Assembly (NCBI GenBank): GCA_937949945.1
Contig: CALFEQ010000111.1
Span: 1 to 64,000, forward strand
Direction: 5' to 3'
Length of the DNA stretch: 64,000 nucleotides
Source of the DNA: an uncultured Myxococcales bacterium
GTDB taxonomy: Bacteria > Myxococcota_A > Polyangia > Polyangiales > Polyangiaceae
Part shown: positions 8,566 to 18,730 of the stretch, in pieces
How the letters are laid out: the number at the start of each line of letters is the position of its first letter
Numbering within the stretch: position 1 is the first letter of the stretch
Notes under the pieces: generated by a model
The model's database searches: none
The model's input: only the letters and a program-made list of their open reading frames with translations
What the model was told of the DNA's origin: nothing
Position numbers and translations under genes: made by a program

Positions 8566-8664
8566 CTTCACGGTGGGGTGAAGGGGGTGTTGAACGTGAC
8601 CGTTTGACGACCGTTATGGGAGCGTGATTCATGCCCGTCAACGAGTGGAAAGTCATCGACTTTC
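8566..8664. promoter_or_regulatory. Cluster of short repeats upstream of mlaC
   Basis: Three structures lie in the 220-bp spacer. CTTCAC-GGTGGG-GTGAAG is an inverted repeat at 8566-8583. GACCGTT occurs twice as direct repeats at 8598-8604 and 8609-8615, exactly 11 bp apart (one helical turn). GAAAGT-CATCG-ACTTTC is an inverted repeat at 8648-8664. They are placed as operators for mlaC might be, or the last could lie in the 3' end of the histidine kinase transcript. No regulator can be assigned. Confidence 0.35.
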
Positions 8665-8756
8665 TTCGTGCGACGAGCGGGCGTCGGCGCCCGCTGTGAC
8701 ACGACTCTCCCGCCCATCCGATGCGATCCGAAGCTCGACGGTCGCGCCGGGTGGGA

Positions 8757-10205
8757 TCAGGCGTCCTTACTACCCGGTGCGGGCGTCCTGGCAAGACCGA
8801 CCTCGAAGGTCGCACCTGCGATCGCCGATCCTTCGGCCCGGCCTCCCTTCTTGTCGCGGCGGCGGCCGCTCCGGACCTCGATCGAGGCCCCGAACTGCGC
8901 GTGATCATCGATGATTCGCCGGACGACGGCGAGCCCGATGCCCGCCCCCTGGGAGCGGGTGGTGTAGAACGCGTCGAAGATTTTCGCCTCGGAGCCCGGG
9001 TCGAGGCCCGGCCCTTCGTCGGTGACCGCGAGGAAGACCCGCGCCGGCGTCTGCTTCACCGAGACGGTCACGGTCTTGCCCGCTCCGCTCGCCTGGACGC
9101 CGTTCCGCACCAAGTTCCAGAGGACCTGGCGCATCTGCCCTCCGTCGCACATCGCCCAGACGGGCTCCTGCGGGCCCTCGTAGCGGACCGTCACGTCTCC
9201 GGCGCTCCGCTCCGAGCGTGAGGCGAGCTCGACCACGTCCCGAGCCATCGAGGTGACGTCCACCGGCTGAGGCTCCGGCTTCCGCGGTCGCGCGAGGTCC
9301 ATCATGTCCGAGACGAGCTGATTCAGTCGTCCGGCCTCTCGCTGGATGATGTCGCAGAGGCGCCGGTCTTCCTCTCCGAGGCCCGGCGCCTCGCGCAAGA
9401 GCTCGATGCAGCCGGAGATCGATCCGAGCGGGTTGCGGATCTCGTGGGCGAGCCCCGCGGCGATTCTCCCGAGCATCGCGAGGCGCTCCGCCGATGCCGC
9501 GCGTTCGTTCGCCTCCGCGAGCGCGCCGCCCGTCCGGCGGAGGCGCTCGGCGAGGTACCCCGCCAAGAGCGCGACCACGACGATGCCGAGCACGTTGACG
9601 CCGAGCGGGTAGACGATCGCGTCCCATCCGACGACGTAGTTTCCGCCGCGCTGATCGGCAGGCGGCGCGATCGAGCCGGAGCCCAGGCCGATGCAGAGGG
9701 CTCCGAACGCGGCGACGCCCGTGGCCGCGGCGATCGCGGCGCCCCGGGGCCCGATGAAGACCGCGCCGACCAGACACGTGAGGCCGTAGAAGGACGTGGC
9801 GCCGCTCGTGGCCCCGCCGGTCACGTAGACGAGCGCCGTCCACGTGAGCTGATCGAGGACGATCTGCATCTCCGCGAGCTGGCGAAGGTGCCGCTTGCGC
9901 CGGAGAAGGGCGGCGTACAGTCCAGCGAGCGCGAACGCCGTGCCGATGACGCCGAGGAGGATGATCTGGCTCTGCGGGTAACGGGTGAGCGCGCCGCGGA
10001 GGTAGAAGAACGCCGTCGCGCCGAGCAGCAGCGAGAGGAACCCGAGGCGGAGCCCGGTCACCCACGCGATGCGCTTCGCGAGGCGGTCGGCCTCCGAAGC
10101 CTGTACGGGCGATCCGATGCGCGCCACGACGGACGGCTCTTCGTCGTCCGGGTCGCCCGATGCCGCGGCCTCGCCCCGCTCGACTCCGGGATCCGGGGTC
10201 GGCAC
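8757..10205 (-). CDS. PilS-like sensor histidine kinase
   Basis: A 482-residue membrane kinase. Residues about 30-220 contain some six hydrophobic segments, including LVYVTGGATSGATSFYGL, a pattern characteristic of PilS-type sensors. A coiled linker leads to the HisKA helix with the phospho-acceptor in LAHEIRNPLGS (around residue 265). The ATPase domain has NLVRNGVQA (N box), DEGPGLDPG (G1) and GAGIGLAVV (G2). It starts with GTG 7 nt after the pilC stop, so the two are one transcription unit. In Myxococcus pilC is followed by pilS and pilR. Here no NtrC-type pilR follows, so the response regulator must be elsewhere. PilS is the likeliest identity but is not proven. Confidence 0.85.
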   Translation of the reverse strand: MPTPDPGVERGEAAASGDPDDEEPSVVARIGSPVQASEADRLAKRIAWVTGLRLGFLSLLLGATAFFYLRGALTRYPQSQIILLGVIGTAFALAGLYAALLRRKRHLRQLAEMQIVLDQLTWTALVYVTGGATSGATSFYGLTCLVGAVFIGPRGAAIAAATGVAAFGALCIGLGSGSIAPPADQRGGNYVVGWDAIVYPLGVNVLGIVVVALLAGYLAERLRRTGGALAEANERAASAERLAMLGRIAAGLAHEIRNPLGSISGCIELLREAPGLGEEDRRLCDIIQREAGRLNQLVSDMMDLARPRKPEPQPVDVTSMARDVVELASRSERSAGDVTVRYEGPQEPVWAMCDGGQMRQVLWNLVRNGVQASGAGKTVTVSVKQTPARVFLAVTDEGPGLDPGSEAKIFDAFYTTRSQGAGIGLAVVRRIIDDHAQFGASIEVRSGRRRDKKGGRAEGSAIAGATFEVGLARTPAPGSKDA

Positions 10206-10212
10206 CGCGACC

Positions 10213-11424
<1,212 letters not shown>

Positions 11425-11470
11425 GTCCAGAAAGGTTACCCACCCCCGGCGCGGCCGGTAAAGTATCCGC

Positions 11471-12619
11471 GTGGCGGCGTGGCGCAGCGATGCGGGCGGC
11501 GGAAGCTGGCTCGGCACCCATGAGCTTCACGACGCCGAGGAGGTCGCCCGCGCGCTCGTCGCTCGCAAGGTCGCTCCCGACGCGGCGGTGGGATGGGCCG
11601 TCCGCGGTGATGCAGGGTGGGAGCTCGGGGTAGGGCATTCGGCCGATTTTCACGACGGCCACGAGCCGATCTTCGATCTCGCGAGCCTGACGAAGCCGAT
11701 GACGGCGTTCGCCGTCGCGCACAGCCGCCTCGCGCGTGGCGCCGTCCTCGGCGACGTCCTCGCCGAGGCGCGCGGTACGGCCAGCGAGCGAGCACCGGTC
11801 GAGCTTCTGCTCGCACATCGTGCCGGGCTCGCCGCACACCTGCCCCTCTACGAGCCGGTCGTTCGAGGAGCCGCGATCGATCGCGACGTCGCCCTTCGCG
11901 CCGCCGCCGACGCTCGGCGCGCGGACGCCGCCGGCCCCGTGCCCGAGACCGGCTTCCTTCCGGTGTACAGCGACCTGGGCTTCATCCTCGTGGGCGAGGC
12001 TCTGGCGCGGGTCGAGGGCGGTCGCGACGCCGGTGAGGTCGTCGAGCGTTCGGTCGTTCGCGCCATCGGTCGCGAGCACGATCTCGGGACGGCGCGCTCG
12101 CTCGAGGCGCGTGGGATCGATTTCGCGAGCCGCGTGCGGCCGACGGAGGTGGTGGCGTGGCGGGGCGGTGAGGTCCGGGGCCGGGTCCACGACGAGAACG
12201 CATGGGCGCTCACCAAGGACGGCGGATCGGGGCATGCCGGCATGTTCGGCACGGTCCGCGCCGTCCTCGCCTTCGCCTGCGCCGTCCACGACGCCGTCGA
12301 ACGCGGCACCGGCCCGCTCGCGGGCCCCGACCTCGAGTGGCTCGTGCGGGAGCGACCCGGCGGCACGCTGCGTGCGGGGTTCGACGGCAAGAGCGAGACG
12401 GGCTCGAGCGCCGGCGAGCTCGCCGGGCCGAGGACGTACGGGCATCTCGGCTTCACCGGCACGAGCTTCTGGATCGATCCCGACGCCGAGGCCGTCGTCG
12501 CCGTGCTCACGAATCGCGTGCACCCTACACGCGACAACACGCTCATCCGCGCGGCCCGTCCGGCCGTCCACGACGCGCTCTTCGCGATCGCGCGGCGTCA
12601 CCGTGCCGCTCGAGCCTGA
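11471..12619 (+). CDS. Serine hydrolase of the beta-lactamase (class C/esterase) superfamily
   Basis: A 382-residue protein without an obvious signal peptide. Catalytic motifs are in order: SxxK in FDLASLTKPMT (Ser near residue 73), a YxN-type motif as YSD in PVYSDLGF, and HxG in HLGFTGTS. The Asp in place of Asn in the second motif also occurs in esterase-like members, so antibiotic hydrolysis is not implied. It starts with GTG 46 bp from the divergent pilC start, so the exact start is uncertain. The next gene on the same strand (UbiB family) begins 66 bp later. Confidence 0.8.
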   Translation: MAAWRSDAGGGSWLGTHELHDAEEVARALVARKVAPDAAVGWAVRGDAGWELGVGHSADFHDGHEPIFDLASLTKPMTAFAVAHSRLARGAVLGDVLAEARGTASERAPVELLLAHRAGLAAHLPLYEPVVRGAAIDRDVALRAAADARRADAAGPVPETGFLPVYSDLGFILVGEALARVEGGRDAGEVVERSVVRAIGREHDLGTARSLEARGIDFASRVRPTEVVAWRGGEVRGRVHDENAWALTKDGGSGHAGMFGTVRAVLAFACAVHDAVERGTGPLAGPDLEWLVRERPGGTLRAGFDGKSETGSSAGELAGPRTYGHLGFTGTSFWIDPDAEAVVAVLTNRVHPTRDNTLIRAARPAVHDALFAIARRHRAARA

Positions 12620-12685
12620 CGGGGCGTCGCCGGTTCGGCGGGGTTGTTTGTGGTCCCGAGCGCGCCAGCATAGGCTTTGTCGGCG

Positions 12686-14620
12686 ATGACCGAGCCGCTC
12701 TCCGACCCGATTCCGGCGGCTCCGACGGCCGAACGGCCGGCGGTCCGGGAGGGCTCGACCGGAGGCGGGCTCGACCGCGAAGGCACCGACGAGACGTCCG
12801 CCGACGAGAGCGGACCGGTCCAGAAGCCGCGGTCTCCCGTTCGCTCGAAGGCCGACCGCGCGGGCGAAGAACGGGCGCGCACCGGGACGAAGAAGAAAAA
12901 GAAGACGAAGGCGCTCGCGCGGTCCTCGAGCAAGAGGCGGATCGTGCGCTACCGCGCGCGGAGCCTGAACAAGTGGCGCTTCGTCCGCGCGTACCTCACG
13001 ACCTTCCAGGTCATCTTCAGCTACCTCTGGCTCTTCTGGAAGGCGAAGCTCCTCGGCAAGTCGTACCGAGACCAGAACATCGCCGCCGTCCACAAGCGCA
13101 ACGCGAAGCGCGTCTACGAGACCATCCTCGAGCTGCAGGGGTTGTTCATCAAGGTCGGGCAGGCGCTCTCGATCATGGCGAACTTCCTGCCGGAAGCCTT
13201 CCGCGCGGAGCTCGAGGGCCTGCAGGACCAAGTGCCGCCGCGGCCCTTCGAGGAGATCGCGGCGCGCGTGGAGGCGGAGCTCGGCAAGCCGACGTCCGAG
13301 CTCTTCGCGCGGTTCGAGCGCATCCCGATCGCGAGCGCCTCGCTCGGACAGGTGCACGAGGCGGAGACGGCGGACGGCCGCCGCGTCGCGGTCAAGGTGC
13401 AGCACCAGGACATCGACGAGATCGTCCGCCTCGACCTCAAGACGATTCGCCGGATCATGGCGATCGTGCAGTGGTTCGTGCCCGTCCAGGGGCTCGACGC
13501 CTACTACCACCAGATCAAGGAGCTGCTCCGCCAGGAGCTCGATTTCACGCTCGAGGCCGACAACATCGAGCGCATCGCGAAGAACTTCCCGCCCGGATCG
13601 GGCGTCGTCTTTCCGACGCCGATCCGAGAGCTGTCGACGAAGCGCGTGATCACGACGACGTTCGTCGAGGGAAAGAAGCTCTCCGACCTCGATGCCCTCG
13701 AGGAGATGGGCATCGACAAGAAGGAGCTCGCGAGCCGTCTCGTCCGCGTCTACTGCCAGATGATCTTCGTGGACGGCGTTTATCACGCCGATCCGCACCC
13801 GGGGAACATCCTCGTCGACGCAGAGGGCAACCTCGTCCTGCTCGATTTCGGCGCCGTCGCCGAGCTCTCACCGCAGATGCGCGAGGGCATCCCGGAGTTC
13901 CTCGAAGGAGTGCTCCGTCGCGACACCGATCGCCTCATCCGCGCGCTCCGCAAGATGGGCTTCCTCTCGCGCACGAGCGACGAGGCCGTGAGCGAGAAGA
14001 TCATCGAGTACTTCCACCGCCGCTTCCACGAGGAGGTGAAGCTCGAGAGCTTCAACCTGAAGGACATCAGGATCGATCCGCAGCGCGGCTTCGAGAACCT
14101 GCTCGACCTGCGGAAGATGAACGTCGGCCTGAAGGAGCTCTCGGGAGCCTTCCACGTCCCGCGCGACTGGGTGCTCCTCGAGCGCACGATCCTCCTCGTC
14201 TACGGCTCGTGCGCGCTGCTCGACCCCGAGCTCAACCCGATGGCGATCATCCAGCCGTACCTCCAGGACTTCGTCCTCGGAAACCGCGACTGGCAGAAGG
14301 TCGCGATGGAGACGATCCGGGACATGGCGCTCGGCGCCGTGACGCTGCCCGAGGATCTCCGCAAGTATCTCGTGCGTGCCACGCGCGGCGAGATGGAGGT
14401 GCGCGTCCGAGGCGTCCAGGAGGGCGCGCGGACCATCTACGCGATCGGGCGGCAGATCATCTACACGGCGATCGGCATCGCGACCGGCTACGCCGCTCTC
14501 GGGATGCACACGCGCGGCGACGACGGAACGCTCACCAAGGTGCTCGCCGGCGTGGCCGGCTTCTGCGCGTTCATGCTCGTCGTCTCGTCGATCTTCTCGC
14601 GCCCGGGACGGGTCCGATGA
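12686..14620 (+). CDS. UbiB/AarF (ABC1) family atypical kinase
   Basis: A 644-residue protein. The N-terminal 70 residues are acidic then very basic (a run of Lys near residue 70) and look disordered. The ABC1 kinase-like core carries the KxGQ signature (LFIKVGQALS), VAVKVQHQDI with the ATP lysine, YHADPHPGNILV (catalytic loop) and LLDFGAVAEL (metal loop). Two C-terminal hydrophobic helices would tether it to the membrane, as in UbiB. The family supports quinone biosynthesis or lipid handling, but no ubi or men genes are nearby. ATG at 12686 is preferred to a TTG nine bases upstream. Confidence 0.9.
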   Translation: MTEPLSDPIPAAPTAERPAVREGSTGGGLDREGTDETSADESGPVQKPRSPVRSKADRAGEERARTGTKKKKKTKALARSSSKRRIVRYRARSLNKWRFVRAYLTTFQVIFSYLWLFWKAKLLGKSYRDQNIAAVHKRNAKRVYETILELQGLFIKVGQALSIMANFLPEAFRAELEGLQDQVPPRPFEEIAARVEAELGKPTSELFARFERIPIASASLGQVHEAETADGRRVAVKVQHQDIDEIVRLDLKTIRRIMAIVQWFVPVQGLDAYYHQIKELLRQELDFTLEADNIERIAKNFPPGSGVVFPTPIRELSTKRVITTTFVEGKKLSDLDALEEMGIDKKELASRLVRVYCQMIFVDGVYHADPHPGNILVDAEGNLVLLDFGAVAELSPQMREGIPEFLEGVLRRDTDRLIRALRKMGFLSRTSDEAVSEKIIEYFHRRFHEEVKLESFNLKDIRIDPQRGFENLLDLRKMNVGLKELSGAFHVPRDWVLLERTILLVYGSCALLDPELNPMAIIQPYLQDFVLGNRDWQKVAMETIRDMALGAVTLPEDLRKYLVRATRGEMEVRVRGVQEGARTIYAIGRQIIYTAIGIATGYAALGMHTRGDDGTLTKVLAGVAGFCAFMLVVSSIFSRPGRVR

Positions 14621-14656
14621 GCGGGCCGCCCCTCCGCCGACGAAGTGACAGCGCCC

Positions 14657-14694
14657 CGCCTGCGAACGGGGGAGGATGAGCCCTTTCGCAGGCG
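14657..14694 (+). terminator. Hairpin after the UbiB gene
   Basis: CGCCTGCGAA and TTCGCAGGCG form a perfect 10-bp stem around 18 nt, with a further GGG/CCC pairing inside. It begins 36 nt after the UbiB stop. There is no U-run, so it may be a weak or bidirectional terminator. The rest of the spacer to 14917 shows nothing recognisable. Confidence 0.4.
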
Positions 14695-14917
14695 AGGCGC
14701 GCGCGGGCCGGCGGTTCGGCAACCCGCCGGCTCGACACCTCGTCCGTGCAGCGCGTGTGCCGGCCCTCTCTCCGTCCGAAGTGGGCCCCTTCGGACCGTG
14801 AGACTGCAATTCGACAGCCCCGGCGCACGAGGAAGGTCACAGACGTGGCCACCGATGGATCCCCGTGGCCCCGTGAGGAGGGGTGATCTCGTGGTGGGGC
14901 GATGCCGTTCGCGACGG

Positions 14918-15454
14918 TCACGCCTCGAGCGGCACCCAGGCGCCGCCCCGGCGCACGAACAGCTCGGGCGAGAGGCTCGACTTCTCCAATGCGCGCCGCA
15001 GGTCGGCGATGCCCCCTGGCGCCTCGGTGCCCGTGACGAGGAGGCTCGTCCTCTCGGGCACCGCGACGACGATCTCGCCGATCGGGTCGGCGATGCGCGT
15101 CGGTGCGTCCCAGAGCTCGTCGAGCAAGAGGAGGCTCGCCTCGAGGAGCCCGTCGAGCTTGACGGCCTGGACGGCGCCCTTCGTCTCGAACCGGAGCTTT
15201 CTCCTCGCGACGAGGGCTCGCAAGTTCTCGAGGGCGCGTGCGTGCAGGGTGTCCGGCGTCTCGTTCGCGATGTCGCGTGCGCGGACGAAGACGAGCGCGC
15301 CGGGTTCGTCGAGGATGTACTGGACGATCAGCGTGTCGGAGAAGCCGCGCGTCACGGGCGCGTCCGCCGAGCCGAACGCGTGGAGCGGCGCGGTCTCCTC
15401 CGCCGACTGAGCCGCCGTGAGATACGGGAGAGCGCGATTGAGATCGATCGCCAT
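14918..15454 (-). CDS. DUF1444 (YtpQ-like) protein
   Basis: A 178-residue cytoplasmic protein. The order of conserved features fits DUF1444: LIVQYILDEPGALVFVRA, an ALENLRAL helix, EASLLLLDELW, a VVAVPERTSLLVTG strand pair, and a C-terminal SLSPELFVRRGGAWVP. The biochemical function of this family is not known. The gene lies 32 bp downstream of the aminotransferase gene on the same strand and is probably co-transcribed. The start is the ATG at 15454, because the frame upstream has no family similarity. Confidence 0.7.
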   Translation of the reverse strand: MAIDLNRALPYLTAAQSAEETAPLHAFGSADAPVTRGFSDTLIVQYILDEPGALVFVRARDIANETPDTLHARALENLRALVARRKLRFETKGAVQAVKLDGLLEASLLLLDELWDAPTRIADPIGEIVVAVPERTSLLVTGTEAPGGIADLRRALEKSSLSPELFVRRGGAWVPLEA

Positions 15455-15486
15455 CTTCGGGTCGGGCCCCCCTTCTGCCCCCAACC

Positions 15487-16818
15487 TCAGAGGGTCGCCT
15501 CGAAGGCCGTGAGCGCGTCGTCGACGGCCGCGAGGCCCTCCTCGACCTCCTGTTTCGTCGCGGTGAGCGGCGGAGCGACCATCACGCAGTTGAACTTGCC
15601 GAACGTGTAGACGCCGCGCTTGCGCAGCTCGGCGAAGAAGTTCTTCATGATCCCGGGGCCGTCGCCGTGCCACGGGACGAGCGGCTCCTTCGACGAGCGA
15701 TCCTTGACGAGCTCGAGCGCGAAGAAGGCGCCCACGCCGCGGGCCTCGCCGACGATGCGGTGCTTCTCGGTGATGTTCGCGAGACCGGTGCGGAGCCACC
15801 CCTCCATCTCGGCCACGCGCTGGTCGATCTTCTCTTCCTTGTAGGCGCGGACCGTCGCGAGCCCGGTGGCGACGCAGAGCGGATGGCCCGAGTACGTGTG
15901 ACCGCACGGGAGCGCACGCGCGTCGAAGTTCGAGGCGAGCTTCTCGCGGACCATGACGCCGCCGAGGGGCGCGTACGCCGACGTGACGCCCTTCGCGAAG
16001 GTGATCATGTCCGGGACGATTCCGAAGCGCTGCGACGCGAACGCCGAGCCCGTGCGGTAGAACCCGGTCATCACCTCGTCGGCGATGAGCAAGATGCCGT
16101 GCTTCTCGGTGACGGCGCGCAGCGCGGCGAGGTAGCCCTCGGGGTAGACGATGACGCCGTTCGAGCCGACGACCGGCTCGATGAGGATCGCGGCGACCCG
16201 CTTCGGGTCCTCGTGCATGAGGACGCGCTCGAGGTGCTCGATCGCGCGCGACGTCTCCTCGGAGGCGCTCGTCGCGTAGAACGGCGAGCGATAGGGGTAG
16301 GGCGCGAAGAAGCGCATGATCGACGGCGGGCCCGGCTCGCCGCCCCAGCGGCGATCCTCGCCCGTCAGCATGATCGACGTGCCGCTCGAGCCGTGGAACG
16401 AGCGGTACGCCGTCAGGATCTTCGCGCGACCCGTGAGCGTGCGCGCGAGGCGGACCGCGTCGTCGTTCGCGTCGGCGCCGCCCGTCGTGAAGAACGTCCG
16501 CGCGCCTTCCCCGTTGCCCCACGGCGACATGGCCGAGAGCTCCGCGGCGAGCTCCGCGCGCTTGTCGTTGAAGAACGAGGGCGCGGCGTAGCAGAGCGTC
16601 TTGGCCTGCTCCTGGATGGCAGCGACGACCTTCGGGTGGCCGTGTCCGAGGTTGACGGCGATGAGGCCGCTACCGAAGTCGAGGTACCTCTTCCCGTCGG
16701 CGTCGTAGATGTACGACCCTTCGCCGCGCACGATGACGGGCGCGGCGAGCCCGCCCTGCGCGAGCCAGGGGGTGAGGACGTGCTTCGCGTGCTTGGCCGT
16801 GAGCTCTGCGGAAGTCAT
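15487..16818 (-). CDS. Class III PLP-dependent aminotransferase
   Basis: A 443-residue fold-type I enzyme. The motifs are FFTTGGADANDDAVRLAR (phosphate-binding turn), YRSFHGSS (ring stacking), LLIADEVMTGFYRTG (Asp to the pyridine nitrogen), and ITFAKGVTSAYAPLGG with the Schiff-base lysine near residue 277. It resembles omega-amino acid:pyruvate and taurine/beta-alanine aminotransferases. The amino donor cannot be fixed from sequence. No amino acid pathway genes flank it. The upstream spacer is almost entirely heptamer repeat arrays. Confidence 0.9.
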   Translation of the reverse strand: MTSAELTAKHAKHVLTPWLAQGGLAAPVIVRGEGSYIYDADGKRYLDFGSGLIAVNLGHGHPKVVAAIQEQAKTLCYAAPSFFNDKRAELAAELSAMSPWGNGEGARTFFTTGGADANDDAVRLARTLTGRAKILTAYRSFHGSSGTSIMLTGEDRRWGGEPGPPSIMRFFAPYPYRSPFYATSASEETSRAIEHLERVLMHEDPKRVAAILIEPVVGSNGVIVYPEGYLAALRAVTEKHGILLIADEVMTGFYRTGSAFASQRFGIVPDMITFAKGVTSAYAPLGGVMVREKLASNFDARALPCGHTYSGHPLCVATGLATVRAYKEEKIDQRVAEMEGWLRTGLANITEKHRIVGEARGVGAFFALELVKDRSSKEPLVPWHGDGPGIMKNFFAELRKRGVYTFGKFNCVMVAPPLTATKQEVEEGLAAVDDALTAFEATL

Positions 16819-16850
16819 GGGGGGCAGATACTAGAGGCTCCCGCCTCCAG

Positions 16851-16938
16851 GCTCCAGGCCCGCGAGAGAGGCTCCAGGCCCGCGAGTGAGGCTCCAGGCC
16901 CGCGAGAGAGGCTCCAGGCTCCAGGCTCCAGGCTCCAG
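16851..16938 (-). repeat. Heptamer array: three 20-bp units plus four 7-bp units
   Basis: Three tandem 20-bp units (GCTCCAGGCCCGCGAGAGAG, the second with one change) at 16851-16910 are followed by four perfect GCTCCAG heptamers at 16911-16938. GCTCCAG is the reverse complement of CTGGAGC, so this array points opposite to the one at 17101. Confidence 0.9.
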
Positions 16939-17100
16939 ATCGGGTTCCAAGCCGGGCTTCGGGTGCGACTGAAGGCTTCGCCGAAGACCGGACACGAAGC
17001 CGAAGAGAGAAGCGATTCATCGGGCACGAAAGCGACAAAAAGGGCGCTTGCCGGACACGAGGTGCGGCGCGGAGATCCGATCCGCCGCCTGACACGATCC

Positions 17101-17183
17101 CTGGAGCCCGGAGCCTGGAGCCTGGAGCCTCTTCGTGCCTGGAGCCTGGAGCCTCTTCGTGCCTGGAGCCTGGAGCCCGGAGC
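17101..17183 (+). repeat. Heptamer array: CTGGAGC units with a 10-bp spacer repeat
   Basis: Heptamers CTGGAGC or CCGGAGC occur at 17101, 17108, 17115, 17122, 17139, 17146, 17163, 17170 and 17177. Two copies of the spacer CTCTTCGTGC separate blocks, giving 24-bp higher-order units at 17115-17138 and 17139-17162. The array ends 15 bp before the glpK ATG. Confidence 0.9.
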
Positions 17184-17198
17184 CTCTATTGTCTCGCC

Positions 17199-18707
17199 AT
17201 GTCCGACCGACGAAAGCTCCTCGCCATCGATCAGGGCACCACCGGCTCGACCGCGATCGTCCTCACGTTGGACGGCGAAACGCTCGGGAAGAAGACCGTG
17301 GAGTTCCCGCAGCACTTCCCGAAGCCGGGATGGGTCGAGCACGACGCGGACGAGATCTGGAAGAGCGTCGGCGAGGCCGTGTCCGGGGCGCTCGCGGCGG
17401 CAGGGGTCGACGGCAAGGACATCGGCGCGATCGGCATCACGAACCAGCGCGAGACGACGCTCGTCTGGGAGCGCGCGACCGGCAAGCCGATCCATCGTGC
17501 GATCGTGTGGCAGTGCCGGCGGACCGCGCCCGAGTGCGATCGCCTCAAGTCCGAGGGCGCCGAGCCGCTCGTGCGCGACAAGACCGGTCTCGTCATCGAC
17601 GCGTACTTCTCGGGCACCAAGATCGCCTGGATCCTCGACGAGGTCGCCGGCGCGCGCGCGCGGGCGGACAAAGGCGAGCTCGCGTTCGGCACGATCGACG
17701 CGTTCCTCGTGCACCGGCTGACGGGCGGCGCCGTCCACGCCACGGACGTGACGAACGCGTCCCGCACGCTCTTGATGGACCTCGCGAAGCTGTCCTGGGA
17801 CGCGGAGATGCTCCGCCTCTTCCGCGTGCCCGAAGGCGTGTTGCCGGAGATCGTCCCGAGCGCCGGGCCGATCGGCGTCACGAAGGGCGTCGGCTTCTTG
17901 CCCGACGGGATCCCGATCGCCGGCATCGCCGGCGATCAGCAGGCGGCGCTCTTCGGGCAGGCGTGCTTCCAGGAGGGGGACGCGAAGTGCACCTACGGCA
18001 CGGGCGCCTTCGCCCTGATGAACATCGGTAGCGCGCCCATCGCGAGCAAGCACGGGCTCGTCACGACCGTCGCTTGGCAGATCGGGAAGAAGGGCGGGCC
18101 GAAGACGAACGTGACCTACGCGCTCGAGGGCAGCGCGTTCATCGCCGGCGCCGCGGTCCAGTGGCTGCGCGACGGGCTCGGCATCATCGAGACCGCGGCC
18201 GACATCGAGCCGCTCGCGCGGAAGGTCGAGTCGTCCGACGGCGTGGTGTTCGTCCCGGCGCTCGCGGGGCTCGGCGCGCCGTACTGGGACCCGAACGCGC
18301 GCGGCACGATCACCGGGATCACGCGCGGGACGACCGCCGCGCATCTCGCGCGCGCGACGCTCGAGGGGATCGCCTTCGAGGTCTGGGACCTGCTCGACGC
18401 CATGACGAAGGACGCCGGCAGGAAGGTGACGGCGCTGAAGGTCGACGGCGGGGCGGCGAAGAACGATCTGCTCGTGCAGTTCCAGGCGGACATCGCGGGC
18501 GTCGATGCGATTCGCCCCGTCGAGGTCGAGTCGACGGGGCGAGGCGCCGCGATGCTCGCCGGAATCGGAGCGGAGCTGTCCGATCTCGCGACGGCTTCGA
18601 AGATGGTGAAGGTCGACCGACGCTTCAGCCCGACGATCGACGCCGCCGCACGTGAGGCGCACCTCGCGCGCTGGCGGCGTGCGATCGAGCAGACCCGCTC
18701 GCGCTGA
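17199..18707 (+). CDS. glpK: Glycerol kinase
   Basis: A 502-residue FGGY-family kinase, the standard GlpK length. Motifs are AIDQGTTGSTA (phosphate 1), ITNQRETTLVWERATGKP and AIVWQCRRTAP (glycerol site), IAGDQQAALFGQ with the catalytic Asp, GTGAFALMN, and VDGGAAKNDLLVQFQADI near the C-terminus. It makes sn-glycerol 3-phosphate from glycerol and ATP. No glpF or glpD is beside it, but gpsA, which makes the same product from DHAP, is 17 kb away. It is apparently monocistronic between a repeat array and a convergent lipoprotein gene. Confidence 0.97.
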   Translation: MSDRRKLLAIDQGTTGSTAIVLTLDGETLGKKTVEFPQHFPKPGWVEHDADEIWKSVGEAVSGALAAAGVDGKDIGAIGITNQRETTLVWERATGKPIHRAIVWQCRRTAPECDRLKSEGAEPLVRDKTGLVIDAYFSGTKIAWILDEVAGARARADKGELAFGTIDAFLVHRLTGGAVHATDVTNASRTLLMDLAKLSWDAEMLRLFRVPEGVLPEIVPSAGPIGVTKGVGFLPDGIPIAGIAGDQQAALFGQACFQEGDAKCTYGTGAFALMNIGSAPIASKHGLVTTVAWQIGKKGGPKTNVTYALEGSAFIAGAAVQWLRDGLGIIETAADIEPLARKVESSDGVVFVPALAGLGAPYWDPNARGTITGITRGTTAAHLARATLEGIAFEVWDLLDAMTKDAGRKVTALKVDGGAAKNDLLVQFQADIAGVDAIRPVEVESTGRGAAMLAGIGAELSDLATASKMVKVDRRFSPTIDAAAREAHLARWRRAIEQTRSR

Positions 18708-18730
18708 AGCGCGGCGCTGGCGGCTTCAGC
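18703..18730. terminator. Shared hairpin between convergent genes
   Basis: GCTGAAGC at 18703-18710 and GCTTCAGC at 18723-18730 form an 8-bp stem around 12 nt. Both arms include the last codons of the convergent glpK and lipoprotein genes, so it could terminate either transcript. There is no U-run. Confidence 0.35.

Larger units (their letters stand above)
16819..17198. other. 380-bp divergent spacer bounded by inverted heptamer arrays
   Basis: The spacer lies between the divergent aminotransferase and glpK genes. It contains the AGGCTCC-oriented array at the left (16851-16938), about 160 bp of non-repetitive sequence (16939-17100), and the inverse GGAGCCT-oriented array at the right (17101-17183). 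The middle part shows no convincing gene. Promoters for both flanking genes must lie here, but I see no clear sigma-70 hexamers. Confidence 0.75.

Noticed and set aside
16851..17183. CRISPR array
   Set aside because: The repeats are 7, 20 and 24 bp with no unique spacers of regular length, and no cas gene is in the window.
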